64,000 nucleotides of DNA from assembly GCF_007655135.1 (NCBI RefSeq), contig NC_045129.1, positions 25,146,274 through 25,210,273 of the forward strand, written 5' to 3'. Position 1 is the first letter of the stretch. Every line of letters begins with the position of its first letter. Origin of the DNA: Punica granatum (lineage: Eukaryota; Streptophyta; Magnoliopsida; Myrtales; Lythraceae). Of the stretch, positions 47,171-59,823 are shown one piece after another. The notes under the pieces were generated by a model. It saw only the letters and a program-made list of their open reading frames with translations, searched no databases and was not told the DNA's origin. The position numbers and the translations under genes are program-made.

Positions 47171-49166
47171 CACTACAAGAAAAAGGTTGTATACCGACGC
47201 ACTTTTAGGCTTTTCCCCGACGCAAAAGTGCGTCGGCATAGACTCTACATTTCATGATGCAATTTTTTTGCGTCATAATATAAGCTTGTCGACGTACCTC
47301 AAATGTGCGTCAACGAAAGTTGACCTGTGGCGACACAATAAGTGCGTCGACCAAAGTTGTTACTGAATCGACATACATGTTTGTTGGCACAAGTTCTAAC
47401 TGGGTCGACACACACATGTGTCAGGATATACTCGATAGCCTATTCCTACACATGAAAGTGGTTGGCAAATACATTTATTTTATATATATAAAAAAACTTG
47501 TGCCGACGCACTTGTGCTTCGGCATAATACTTTTTTTCTTTTGAAAAAAATTGTACGCATGTTGCCTTTGAAAAGGCAGCATGTTGCTGCTTGTCTACTG
47601 CCTCTGAAGGGCAGTAACTGAGCAGCACATTTGAAACCAAAAAAAAAAAACTAGCTGCTCCTCGTCTTCATCACCCCTATTACTAGTCTCCCTCCCTACC
47701 TCTGCTTGCATAGTATATGATCCTAAGAATCCGAGGTGGCATCGAGCTGCTGGCTAGCAAAGAGTGGTGGAAATTAATGCATTTCTAAAGACAACAATAT
47801 GACGAAGGATCTCATCTCAATCATTATCACATGGTAAAAGATACGATGTGAGCAAGTATGATACTTTGGCTTTAAACAAACCACCCCCAATATCATTATC
47901 ATCATCTCCATGTCTCCTCTATTGCATTGCTGCTCCGCCTCCCTCCCTCCTCCTCCTCCTCCTCCTCACTTCTGAAGCATTGTTGGTCCATCTCCCTCTT
48001 CTTCTCCACCACTATTGCACTTCCTCTCCCCTTCTCTACTCTGTTTCGCTGCAAGTCCACCTTCCTTTTCCTTTTCACTGTTGTTGTGTTGTTGCTCCAC
48101 CTCCCTCCTCACTTCTGCTACGCTGCTGGTCCACCTCCCTCCTCCTCTCCACCTCTGCTACGTTGTTGGTCCACTTCCCTCCTCTCCACCTATGTTACGT
48201 GGCTGCTCGAACCCTAAGTTGCTCGACCACCGCTGCTCCACTACCTCTGCTATTCCTCGACCTCCTCTGTTGCTGCTCGATTATTTCTGTTGCTCGCCAG
48301 CCTCATCCTCTTGCAGCTTGTTGCTACTGCCGCTGCTAGTGCTGAGAAAGAGAAAGAGACAGAGAAGAGAGGGAAAAGAGAGAGAAAGAGATGATGTTTG
48401 TATAAGAGAATGATTGAGAAGTATTGGCGATGGTGGGAAAGTTAAGTGGAGAGGAAAGATTTTATTGTGTTTGGTTTTAGAGTTGAGTTGAGTTGAGTTT
48501 TGGTTTAATTGGTTTGTAATGATTATGTTGTTGAATTATGAGAAAAAAAGTGAAAAAGTAATGATTGTATTGTTGAATTGTGGAAAAAGTAATGAATAGT
48601 TGAAAGAATTTAGAATTAAAAATTAAATTGAATGGCTAAAAAAATTGAAGAAAAAAGAAAAAGTAATAATTGTGTTCTTGAATTGAAAATAAATGGAGTA
48701 GAGTTGAGTTTAGTTGAGTTAAAATAAAATTTAATACCAAATAGACCCACGTTGCTTAAATTTTCAAAATTTGATTGAGCGGGAAATTCTAATTTTTTAA
48801 TTTCATTTTCCCGCCTAACTTATTCCACACAATTTATATCAGTACAGAATTGCACATTGGCCTGACGCACCATTTTGCATTGTCTTATGCCACATAAGTT
48901 GCCAACGCCCATAAAAGGTGTCCTTTCCTAACACAAATTGTGTCAGCATATCATCTCCCTCAGCCAACACAATAAATCGCATTGCCAAAAGCTATATTGT
49001 GTCGTCATATAAAATTTTTCTCAACTCACAATAAGTACGTAAGCGCGATTCAACTTTTACCGACGCGCTTTTTCGCATTGGCTAGGTCATTTTTAATTAT
49101 CCTTTCCCGACGCACTTTAAGTGCATTGGCAAAAAAACGTCGGGTTAGACGCTTTTTCTTGTAATG
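47171..49166. mobile_element. Non-autonomous CACTA (CMC/EnSpm) DNA transposon
   Basis: Ends CACTACAAGAAAAA at the left and TTTTTCTTGTAATG at the right, inverted with one mismatch. Subterminal arrays of the CCGACGCAC/GTGCGTCGG type occur at both ends: 47192-47300 and 47500-47525 on the left, about 48855-49145 on the right, in decayed form. The interior has a pyrimidine-rich, Ser/Leu/Pro-coding low-complexity stretch (47900-48330) and a nested family-A MITE, but no transposase. Flanks AGC/AAC are at best an imperfect 3-bp duplication. Confidence 0.85.
48471..48750 (+). repeat. MITE-like repeat, family A copy, inside the CACTA element
   Basis: Begins GTGTTTGGTTTTAGAGTTGA and ends with ATACCAAATAGACCCAC. 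The body matches the reverse complement of 20690-20965 and 58970-59256. Confidence 0.65.
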
Positions 49167-49325
49167 AACGTTATCTTTCCCTTTATGGTTTCATTTTCTT
49201 GATCTGTTTCCCAACGGTCTAGGCCATCTCATGTTAAACAATTCTATTAGGATTTTCATACCCCGCCCGTATATGCTTTAATTTCCTTTCGGGCTTTGGC
49301 ACCTTTATCTACCGGAAAAAAAAAA
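49167..49325 (+). pseudogene. LINE 3' end with A-rich tail
   Basis: After the CACTA element, LINE-like 3' sequence continues (reading LSLYGFIFLICFPTV, then CGGGCTTTGGCACCTTTATC) and ends in a short A run at 49314-49325. No convincing target duplication was found beside the tail. Confidence 0.55.
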
Positions 49326-49971
49326 TGTTAGGACAGGTACTTCAAGCACCAGTCAAGTGGCGGAGAGGCAAGTTCAAAGATTATATATAGTAAGGATTAG
49401 AGGTTGGGGCGTATTATATACCGTACAACTACGTCCAATAGCGATTGATGGAATCTGAGGAAGTCTTGATGGAATCTGGGAAGTCATCAGTGCATTATAT
49501 ACCGTATTGGCGCGCAGATCAACAGCACGATCCTGTTGTGCGTGGGTAGAGCAGTAGAGGGAATTCAATCACCGCAAGGAACGTGGGAAAAAAAGAACCG
49601 CAACAACAAAACTGTGAAAAAAAAATAAAAGCGCATGCTGAAAGAAGAGAGTGAAGAAACCAAGGAGAGGAGAGAGAGAGAGAGGACGGTGTAAAAGATA
49701 ATTTCATAGGAAGAGTACTGGGTATGGCTGCTTATGGCGGAGAAGGGGATGCATTTGTGGGAAGGAAAATGAAGAAGACCTGGATGGCATACCTATTAGA
49801 AGGGCACAGTCGACAGTTTTTGCCTGAAAGTATGCGGGAAAATGAAAAGACACAAAAGAGCTCTATATCTGTTGCCCCTGAAAGTAATATTTTGAAATCA
49901 TCAGGGTCATTTTAGGAATAAAAAAATCAAGAAATAATTTTCTAAGCTTCACCCTTTTATAATGACTATAG

Positions 49972-50012
<41 letters not shown>

Positions 50013-50929
50013 ATATAACCACATGAAAAGTACGTAGGGTATTGGATATAATTTATATAACAAGATACACGTGGTTTATATTTTATAATTGAAAAGACAC
50101 ATAAAGGGATATGAATGCATGTTTTTTTTTTAAAATTAAATGTTATTAAAGTAAAAATCGAGAAACACTTTAATGAGTTTCACGCCAATATATATATATG
50201 TGTGTGTTTGTTACATAGATGTAAATGAATTTTTATTGAAAGGGCACAATTGGTAGTTACATGTGTGAAAAGAGAGAGAGGAGTTCTCATTCCAAAATGC
50301 ATGTTGATTATAAGAATCAATGTGTAACAACAAATAAAAGATATGTCCAAATACGTTGAACAACAAAATAGATATTTTAAAAAATGTCCATGTCCATTGA
50401 AGGGAAAAATTGAAATTTATAAATATCGAGAATCACTTTGTATTATAAATATCGAGAATCACTTTGTGGGCTCACATTTTTATATATGTTATAGATTACA
50501 TATTATAGGTTATAGATATAGATTTTCTGTTTTTTTTCGTTTTTTTTTTGCTTGAAAAATCACTCAAAAATCATTTGGTTGGAGAAAAATCAGATTTTTA
50601 AGGACCAGGTAGGTTCAAATTTTCTGTAGCTTTCTGGGGAACAGGCAGGTTCAAATTTTTTAGATTCCATCAAAAAGACTTTGTTTCCACATCTGAAAAT
50701 ACATTTATTTTTTAGTTAAATTTTCTTGCTTTCTCTATCGGTCTTTTTGGTAGAATTCTTTTTTATTTATTTATTTTTCCCTGTTTTGCCTGTTACTCCA
50801 GCTGAGTGAGATAAATAAATGCAAAACGCTACGAGACGGGGTGCAGACATGAATTTACTATCAAATTATCACATGGATAGTGGGCAGATGAAACACGAAA
50901 TTTCTAATATTTATTTTTTATGGGAAAGT
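49326..50929. other. Intergenic stretch
   Basis: No supportable gene. A 63-codon frame at 49724-49915 (starting MAAYGGEGDAF) follows a GA-rich leader-like segment (49664-49683), but it has no recognisable family. An (ATT)n microsatellite lies at 49972-50010. Confidence 0.5.
49972..50010. repeat. (ATT)n microsatellite
   Basis: About 13 uninterrupted ATT units. Confidence 0.97.
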
Positions 50930-51245
50930 TGTTGAGGATTAATCTCTACATCAAAAAAATAAGAGCCAATTTTTGAATTTATAAGAGTGTTAATTATCAT
51001 CACTTACCAATTTTAATTTTTTGAGTTGGAGCACGGGTCCAATCAATTGTAGCCCCACAGAACTTTAACACGGTATTAGAGTTAGGCCCTGCCATACTGA
51101 TTATGCACATGCACAAGATGGCTATCAATCAGAAAAATAAGAGCCAACTCATTGATTTATAGGTGAGTTCGGTACTGTCATTATCAGCTAAAACTTTCCG
51201 ATCAGATATAGGCGCAATCACTTGTAGGACCAATGAATTTTATAA
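50930..51245 (+). mobile_element. Degenerate TRIM (miniature LTR retrotransposon)
   Basis: A 141-bp LTR (50930-51070) begins TGTTGAGGATTAATCTCTAC and ends CTTTAACA. Directly after it is GGTATTAGAGTTAGG (51072-51086), a mutated initiator-Met primer site. After about 45 bp a second, worn copy of the LTR follows (about 51130-51245; shared words AAATAAGAGCCAA, TGATTTATA, CAATCA.TTGTAG). Very short LTRs and almost no interior fit a TRIM. Confidence 0.55.
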
Positions 51246-51826
51246 AAAGTTGTTTTCAAATCAATCACTCGTAACCTATAAGAAGAGATTTCAGATAGTG
51301 CCCGAGATCCTCCTCCGATGCTTAAGTTGGAAACACCTCCCAATTCGACCACTCGTGACCTACAAGTAGGGATATTTATTTATTTATGAGCAAACCTACA
51401 AGAAGGGATTTGGATTAGTGCCCGAGATCCCCTTGTAATGCTTAACAATTATGTGTAGAAGAATCCCGTGAACATATCTAAGCAGGAAAAGGATGATCCG
51501 GTGCACCGTAAGACTTGGATAATTCGGTCTTGGGCCCTTCAGTGGGTCGGTGTCTTATCTACCTGTGGACCAAGTAATCTCAATGTTCCATTTGTGCCTG
51601 ATTTAATTGCACTCTGAAGGGGTTTCGGCCCACATATTTGATGCAATAATTTTTTTTTAGATATTTACGCTGATATCCAGAAATTTAACAAGTCCCGACT
51701 AATCCAATTTGAGCTGGGTTGACTCACTAAATGATAACTCTCCCAATCAACGAGTTTCTTCATTTACAAGACTGAAATGTGAGAGACTTTACTTAAAATA
51801 AACAAGCGCTGTATTACTTCAACCCA

Positions 51827-52365
51827 ATGTTATTAAGATAGGACCGGACGTTGAATTGATTGATGTATGGATTCATGGATTTACGGGTCCAATCGGGATT
51901 TCGATGGGCCGGATGGTACGTTTAATTAAATAATAATAAATAATGTATATAAAATTAAGAAAGACTATTATATATTAAATATATACACAATAATTCAAAT
52001 AATTGAAATAATAAATGAAAGAATGTTTTTTTTATTGAAGTTGTTTTAAAGATATAAAAAGAATGATCAAAATGAAACAATCGTAGCTATTGCCTAAATG
52101 GCTAAGAGGTTATGCATGTGGCTCTTAGGGGGAGTTTGAGGTCCTTGCTTCAAGTGTTCATGCATGCAATTTAATTTTTCAATAAAAGGAAATCTATAGA
52201 ATCGATCGGTTCATATGGATTCAGTCAAAAAATCGCATGATTTAATGGGCTCATAGGTCTAAAAGTGCAACTTTGGTCTTTAAAGAGAAGCGGACCGGAC
52301 AAAGTGCAGGCTTCCGATCAAATCGGTCGGACTGGTTGGTCCAATCTGATTTTAATAACACTCTT
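51827..52365. mobile_element. MITE of about 540 bp (hAT-like?)
   Basis: The left end GTTATTAAGATAGGACCGGAC and the right end TTGGTCCAATCTGATTTTAATAAC are inverted. Matching GGTCCAATC-type words also occur inside. The middle (52087-52170) has a GGCTAAGAGG...GAGTTTGAGGTCC stretch that looks vaguely like pol III A/B boxes. No coding frame. Confidence 0.5.
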
Positions 52366-53009
52366 GAACCAATCCTTATTGATTTGATTCAATAAATAAT
52401 TCCGCCAAACGCAGCCGGCATAATAACAAAATAAACAAATTGAATAAAATCAAGGAAGTCAAAAACAATGTACTGTAATAAAAAATGAGTGTAGTGTGAT
52501 GTCGTATGCCATTACCTATTGATCTAGAGATTATAGGTTCGCTACCTAATGAGACTACTCACATACTTTTATTAATTATTTAAAATTTATCTTTCATTGT
52601 ATTAGGTCTTGTATCTTATTCGTAATTGGAAAAAAAAGAAGGAAAGAATATACTGTAGCAGACTAAGCGCCCATTATATCCGGCAATTAATCATTTTTAT
52701 ATAAAGATACAATGTAAGACCAGAAAAAGATAACCACGACAAACCTGCCGTCACTGTCGAAGCAGAACATGATGCTCGTCGTAAAGAAGATGAATATTCC
52801 TAAATTGCTTAATACTTACATATATTAAATTACTTTTGAACGAGCATCACTACTCATGTTTCAACCATATCGAAAACATTTTTACTCCAGAAACTTCCGA
52901 AGGAAGATCAGCCGACTCACTCCACGTTTAAAAGTGCTCTCAAAATTTTGTAAAATTACAAAGGTGCCATATTTGGTGGTTCCGTAGAGCCGAATCGACA
53001 TTAGTGATG

Positions 53010-53063
<54 letters not shown>

Positions 53064-54290
53064 TTATTTATTTTTCTTTTTTCTTTTTTTGAGATTACGA
53101 TGTGATATAGACTTGTTTCGGTATAACAAAGTGCACCCAACGTTTGATCCCGTATATATTTTACTGCACTTATCAAAATAATATGTATTTATTGTAATAA
53201 AAAGGACACAGATGAGATAGCTGGCAAGCATACTGACTGCCCACCCAATGTGGGACGTGGCAGGCGTTTACGCCTTCAAACACTACTACAAAACAAACAT
53301 ACCTCTTCACCCAAAAAAACAAACATATATAATGTATGAATGTTCAAACATACATGACAAAACAGACATCATCATCATAATAATAACAATAATAATGTAA
53401 TCATAACCAATGAAATACGAACCAAAAAACAAAAACAAAATTAATAAATAAATACATAGATATAAATTGGCACTATCCAATAGAGAGGATGGAGGGTTGG
53501 TAAATTTTAAAAAAAGCAGGAGCAATCATATTTCAGCAGTTTGGAAAATCTTTTTTCGGAAGAAAAAGATTTTCCCAAATAAATAATGTGATCATCAGCC
53601 GTTTCTTATTAGTTATGCGGTGCGGCTGCGACTGCCCAGTCGAGAAACATATCAGCCCTTTTTATTTTTCGATTTACAAGGAAGGCCGACGACATAAGAG
53701 AAAAAGCTAATTAAAAGATACAAGAAAGTTTCATTAACAAGAATTAAACTTGACGAAATTGTCTCCCACTCTCTCCATATGTTAAGCCAAAATTGTCCAA
53801 CCACAATTAACACATACATAGATATAATATATAATATACGGACAGTTGACCTACTCCGGAGACTAATGGGGCAAAATACAGTGACACCCGGCTGCTAGAA
53901 TTCAACACAGCTTGATGCAACACCCATCGGTGTAAAAGTTTACCATCCGATCAAATTATTGCCCATCATGGGCCCTGCATGATCAGAAATGTCAAAGTAA
54001 AAGGCAAGGCAACAATGATCATGGTATCCCAAGGCAGACCAGACTCAATTGCGCACAACATGATATGACCGTAATATTTCCAAATCATGATGGCCCTACA
54101 CACTTTATAACGACATCTCATCGATATTAACCAAAAAGAAAAGCTAAAGGAGGCTTCTTCCATTTGTTCATTTTTCGGCCACTCTATAAATGCTCAAAGA
54201 GCCTAACAACCAGAGATATAAACAGATCAAGTCTGAAACAGAAATTTTCTGCACGCATTTGCTCTTTCGACGACTCGACCACATAATTTT
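52366..54290. other. Intergenic stretch downstream of TMK1
   Basis: No recognisable gene. A compound microsatellite, (CT)n then (AT)n, lies at 53010-53059, followed by TTTA repeats. The 72-codon minus frame at 53307-53525 is hydrophobic and low-complexity. Confidence 0.55.
53010..53059. repeat. Compound (CT)n(AT)n microsatellite
   Basis: About 12 CT units followed by about 13 AT units. Confidence 0.95.
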
Positions 54291-54451
54291 TACACCTTGA
54301 GGAGTTTGATCAACCAATTGACCATGTCTGTCGTACTACTAATAAAGCCCAAAAAAATCATCAATAACACAATAGCAACACAAAGGAGGATAAACAAACG
54401 TCAACACGAAGAAGGCAGCCGGACCTCTACATTCATACTTGTTTCATACCT

Positions 54452-57400
54452 TCAGCGTCCATCAGCAGATGTGAACGAACTGGCAAACCCAGATGGGCGG
54501 GTGGGAATACTTGTCTGGGTGCTCTCCCCACTCGGCAAGTACGAGGAGGATGACTCGTCTAAGTTGCTCACCCCTTCGAATTCTTGCCACTTCTTGAGAG
54601 CTTGGGGAAGGGTCATGTCGAGGTCAATCCCATAAATGTCCTCAGAATCGGGCTCGGCAGGCTTCCAAAGCTCTACAAGGGACGACAGCACATTCACAGC
54701 ATGGCCCATGTCAGGCCTCTGGTAGGGCTCCCTGGCGCAGCAGTGCCCTGCCAGTTCTGCAACTGTGCTGATGCTCCCCAGTGTCTCCTCGTCAATGTCA
54801 ATCACTGGGTCGATTGCCTTCCGGAAGGTTTCCTTGTTGAGGTGCATCCTTCGGAACCATGTGACAAGGTGGACGCTGTCCTCCAGTTGGGTCTCGTCAA
54901 GTGCTTTTCTACCGGTGATCATCTCCATCAGGATCACACCAAAGCTGAACACATCCACCTTTGTGGTCACTCTCCCGGTCACTGCCAAAACACATTAATG
55001 AGATTATTACAGTCGTATCTAAAACAGACCATAACTACTAACAGATAGACAGGAATCCTCCATCATCAGACAAAAATAAAACAAAACTACAGGAGAAATG
55101 TGTCAACCCGAGAAATTGCTAGGTGAGTGCTGGAGGAAAGCGAATTTGCTTCCAACATCAAAATGACAAAGATATCATCAACAGTTGATGAAACAATGTG
55201 TCATCAACAGATATCATGGTTTTGGATAAACAACAGATATCATGGTTAATGTGATCAGGTACTAAAATTATGGAATATCCTCTTCTCATGGAGTCTGATC
55301 GGATCCATGCACTGAAATTTGTCCATCCCATTGATATTCAGGGCATGCCAATTCGATAATCCCAGTGGACAAAAGAATAAGAAAAGAAAAGGGGCCTAAA
55401 GGGAAATCAAAGTGTTCAGCTATAATGACCATCCTACCTATCAATGAAATATATGTTGCAAACTTTAGGTGAAATCACAAGTTTCCAAAGAAATTCCCAA
55501 CTGGACCCACAACACCAAACTTAAATTTTCCAAATATTACAGGTGGAAGATTTACCTGCATATTCTGGTGCAAGATATCCAAAAGTCCCGGCAAGGCAGG
55601 TTTCGATTGAGCCTTTCCCTTCAGGAGCAAGGCGTACAAGGCCAAAATCTGCCACTTTAGCCCGCATATCATCACCCAAGAGAATGTTGGAAGGCTTTAA
55701 ATCTCGGTGGATGAATGTCTGATGGGCTAAACTGTGAAGATACTCCACACCCCGAGCAACATCCAAGGCAATGGTCAGTCTTCTAGTCCATTCAAGAGGC
55801 TTCAACCCTTCTTCTTTCCAATGGAACAAATGCTTACTGAGAGTCCCCTGAGGCATGTATTCGTAGACGAGAAGCCTCTCATTCCCATCCAAGCAATATC
55901 CTAGAAGAGCAACCAAATGCCTATGGCGGACTTTTGTTAAGACTGCTATCTCCGACTTAAATTCTGTCATCCCTTTCTCTGAAACTACAGAGGACTCCAT
56001 CCTCTTGACAGCTATCTTTGTCCCATCATGTAGTTCTCCCTTGTATACAGTTCCGAAACCACCTCTCCCAAGTACATTTTCCTCACTAAAGTTGTTTGTC
56101 ACATTCCTCAAGACCTGAATGGAAATGACCATATTCCTCGCCTCGACCACATGAACGTCTCCAGTCCTGCCACTGCTCTGGCTGTAGGTTTCACTAGAAG
56201 CACCGGTTCCACTTGATCCAGCAACAGTGATCTTCACCCCATTCTGATCTCCAGAATGCGGAGGATGTAAAACCATTACATTATTCGGGCTCTGTACTTT
56301 ACCAGAATTCTTAGGCCTTCTCCTCACCAAGCAAAATACCGACAGCCCAACCAAAGATACCCCGAAAACACCAGCAACCAAGGATCCAACAATCACCCCA
56401 ATACTAGATTTCTTGCTACCCCTCAGAGTTGGAGATTTGGCATCAGGTGGAGAATTGCTTCCTCCAGGAGAGCCTGATGGCGGCTCGGTAATATTCTTGC
56501 CGATATCGGGATTTCCTGCTGTTTTCAAGCTCACCTTACTGCCAAAGACAGGTACAGGACCATGCAGCCTATTGTTTGAAACATCAAGGTCTTGAAGATT
56601 TGGCAACTTCGTGAGTTCAGAAGGGATGGTACCGGTGAGATCGTTATTAGCAAGTATCAACCTCTGCAGCGACGTAAGCTTAGAATAGTCAGGAGAGATG
56701 ATACCAGTAAGACCCATTTTTGGGAAGTTGATGACTGTTACGTCTCCTCCATTACAAGTTATCCCTGTCCAGGAATCACTTGTGTCACATGGATTATTCC
56801 CCTTCCAATCCTGCGCAAATTTAACTGGGTAATCCATTGACTTAACGATGGAGAGCAAAGTAGTAACTCGGGGATCACAAGGAACGCCAGGGTCTGGCAA
56901 GCAAAAGCTATTCAACTCAGACATATCAACAGTAACAGAGGATCCAAAAGCTGGGGTTGGCCCCTGAAGCAAGTTGTTTGTCAAATTTACGAATTTAAGG
57001 CTTGGGAGTTTCAGGAGAGAATCAGGGACGACCCCAGTAAGCTGATTATCCCTCAAGCTCAAAAACCACAAATTCTTCAAGTTTGAAAGCTCAGGTATTG
57101 GACCTGAGAATTGATTCCCATGTAACCAAACTTCACCTAGCTGGGTCATCTTGGCTAACACCTCAATAGTTCCATTAAGCTTGGTTTCACCATTTTGACC
57201 ATTTAACCAAAGGGATTGAAGAGGGGATCCTACAAAGCCCGAGGGAAGCCCCCCTTCAAGGTTGTTCATGGCCAACTGAAGCTCAACCATACCAGGGAAG
57301 TTGTCAGCATTAAAAAAGTCCGGGATCTTCCCAACAACATTGGCTCCATTAGCTGAGAAATTCTTAAGCGCAGTTGCATTGAGGAGGCTGTCGGGGATCT

Positions 57401-58166
57401 CCCATGGCAAGAAACTATTGTAGCTAAGATCAATCACTTGCAAAGACGTCATTCCCGAGAAGAAATCCGAAGGTATGGAGCTGAAATTATTGTGGTGAAG
57501 CAGCAGAGTCTGTACAAAGAACGTGGAAGACGTTCAGTCCTCTTGCAGCCAGATAGAACAACACACTCTTTGCAAAGAAAGACGCTAAGCAAGAAAAGAA
57601 GACTGGACTCTCTAACCCAACACTGTTATATGTCCGAGAAAACAAAAGAATTTCAGTCGAAATTTTTGTAAGCAATGCAACACAACAACAGGCAACAGTT
57701 AAATTTCGACAAGATGGGTGCGAGTTTGTCTCGGACAGCAACATCTGCAGACAAGATAGGACCCGAATACCTAGTTGTGTTATATATTGCGGAAGCTCAA
57801 TTACGAGCACCTTGAACTCCAAAACATTACCTGCAACTGAGACAAACCAGCGAAACTGGGCAAATTGCCAGTAAGCTTGTTGTTCATCACCTCGAACTTC
57901 TGAAGGGAGGTGAGGTTTTGGATGTCGGGGGGGAGAGTGCCGCTAACGCTCAGACTGCCAATCTGGATACGGGTCACCCGGCCACTAATGCACTGCACTT
58001 GTTTCCAGTTGCAGGGGTCGGAGTTGGACCAATCGAGGGACGAAGGGAGCTTCAGGCTCTTCTTCAGGGCTTGCATTGAGAGAACGTCCCCTTGCTGGGA
58101 TTGAGCGGAAGCAGAGACGAAGAGCGAGAGGAGTACGGCGAGCGCTACGCCCCGGAGAAAACCCAT
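54452..58166 (-). CDS. TMK1: TMK1-type leucine-rich-repeat receptor-like kinase
   Basis: Three exons on the minus strand: 58166-57831, 57509-55556 and 54981-54452. Introns (57510-57830, 54982-55555) are GT-AG with good acceptors (TTTGTACAG, TTTTGGCAG). The product is 939 residues; TMK family members are about 930-940. Residues 1-21 form a signal peptide ([20 protein letters not shown]), which favours this Met over one 20 codons upstream. Next come an LRR cap (Cys52, Cys59), LRRs to about 305, a Cys-bounded non-LRR island (about 314-364), more LRRs, a Gly/Pro/Ser linker and one transmembrane helix (about 482-507). In the kinase are GRGGFG (593-598), Lys614, HRD (Asp715), DFG (733-735) and APE (759-761). 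The C-terminus [18 protein letters not shown] is TMK-typical. TMKs act at the plasma membrane in auxin-linked growth signalling. Residue 750 is Cys where relatives I recall have Arg. Confidence 0.95.
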
Positions 58167-58560
58167 CTGGGGGTGGACGGATTTTCCCGAGAAAATCACC
58201 AGGAATCGGCCAGAAATTGAGTTCATCCCTTCCTACTCCTTGCTTCCACCTCTACTAGGGTTTATTCCTGTAACCCGTTCTTGGCATCTGGCATAGCAGA
58301 GAGAGACACAAGGAGAGAGAGCGGAGAGCGGAGAGGGAATTTCGTGCTCAGTCCTGCCGAGAGATTGGATTTCCAGAGAGAGAGAGAGAGGGGGGGTGGG
58401 GTTTGGACGAGAAGGAAAGGAAAGGGGTGGAAGGTAGAAGCAGCGGCGGAGATTAAGGTGGAAAAGAAACAGTAGATGCGTAACGAAGAAATTAGAGGGA
58501 AAAAACCGGAAAGAGGCTTTGAATGCAAGACGGAGAAATAGTATGTTCACGACACAGTTG
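58167..58560 (-). promoter_or_regulatory. TMK1 5' leader/promoter, pyrimidine-rich on the coding strand
   Basis: Runs of GA on the plus strand (58298-58338, 58373-58392) mean CT-rich leader DNA on the gene's strand, common in plant 5' untranslated regions. An upstream in-frame ATG at 58226 would add 20 residues and spoil the signal peptide. No TATA box is clear. Confidence 0.4.
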
Positions 58561-58969
58561 TTAGGAGAAAAAACACAAATCCAAAACTATTGGTTAATTT
58601 AAATAGGTCGTCATTTATTTGTTCTTCATTAAGATTTTAAATTTGAGTTTTATAAATGAAAAAAAAAATTATTCTTTTAAAAAATCGACTCGTTTTTAAT
58701 CCAATTGATCCTGCTCATTATCATTGTACTTTTGCATATCAAGCCACACATTAAAAAAAAAAACTATTGACATATTTGTTTATTCATCATTTAGTTATCC
58801 CTTTACAAATTTAAATAAGAGATATATGCAATTTACAGGTGGATACCAATTGCCTCCCGAGGATTGATGCGATTCTCTACTTACTGAAAGTAAGTTGTAT
58901 TGCAGTTTCCAACTAAAAACACAAATCATGATTTTATGAAGCAATTACTCTTAGTTTTCACCGTTACGG

Positions 58970-59256
58970 TTTGGTTAATTTCATAAACAAATTTTAACTT
59001 TAATTTTAATTCTACTTTATTTAACTTCATTTATCTTCAATTTAAAAATACAATTATTACTTCTCTCAACTATTCATTACTTTTTTTACAATTCAACAAC
59101 ACAATCATTATTTTCTCTCAACTAATCATTACTTTCTCTTAATTATTCATTAGTTTTTCATAATTTTTCTCATAATTCAACAACACAATCATTACAACCC
59201 AATTAAAATCAAAACTCAACTCTACTTAACTCTAAAACCAAACACAACATTATTAT
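58970..59256 (-). repeat. MITE-like repeat, family A copy
   Basis: Contains CTCTCAACTATTCATTACTT, TTCAACAACACAATCATTA and AATTAAAATCAAAACTCAAC, ending TCTAAAACCAAACACAAC. These are shared with 20690-20965. Confidence 0.65.
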
Positions 59257-59823
59257 CTCATTAAATAAACAAAATTCCTAATTGAGTAAATTTTCCAATT
59301 TATTATTATTATTATTATTATATATACACGGTCTTTCTTTATTTCGTCCTAGTAAAATCTGGAAGTGCTTCTTCTACTGCATGCTTAGTAATGCCTGGTG
59401 CCACATGAGAATCAAATTAATCGATCGCTTCGCCATGATTCGTGAGCAATATTCTTCCTCTCCTTCCTAATTCTGCTCCATCAAATAATGAAAAGAACTA
59501 TTTGCTATAGAAGAGAGAGAGAGAGAGAGAGAGAGGTCTAAGTATATATATACACTATAAACTTGGAGATGTGAAACCTGTCTATCGAGTTTTCAAGTAT
59601 ATAACGCCTGGGGATAGGGGAGGGTCAAAATTTAAACAAATGTTAAAAGTCAGGGTGGAGAATAAAAAGAATAAAACTTGCTCGAGACTCGAGTTGGATT
59701 TTTACTGTCGTTTATTCAATTGATTATACAATTATTTTATTCTTATGTTTTCGGAGGAGGGGGGTGAGACTGGAGAACAGCTGGCAGATGCGTCTGGGGT
59801 CAAAAGGATTACGAGACAAGCTT

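Noticed and set aside
47848..48413. 163- and 132-codon Ser/Leu/Pro-rich frames inside the CACTA element
   Set aside because: Encoded by CCTCCCTCC-type pyrimidine-rich repeats open in three frames; no domain.
52087..52170. Possible tRNA gene
   Set aside because: Only loose A- and B-box resemblance; no cloverleaf or CCA-compatible acceptor stem; lies inside a MITE.
54584..55048. 154-codon plus-strand frame opposite TMK1
   Set aside because: Antisense to the last kinase exon and running into the intron; no motifs of its own.
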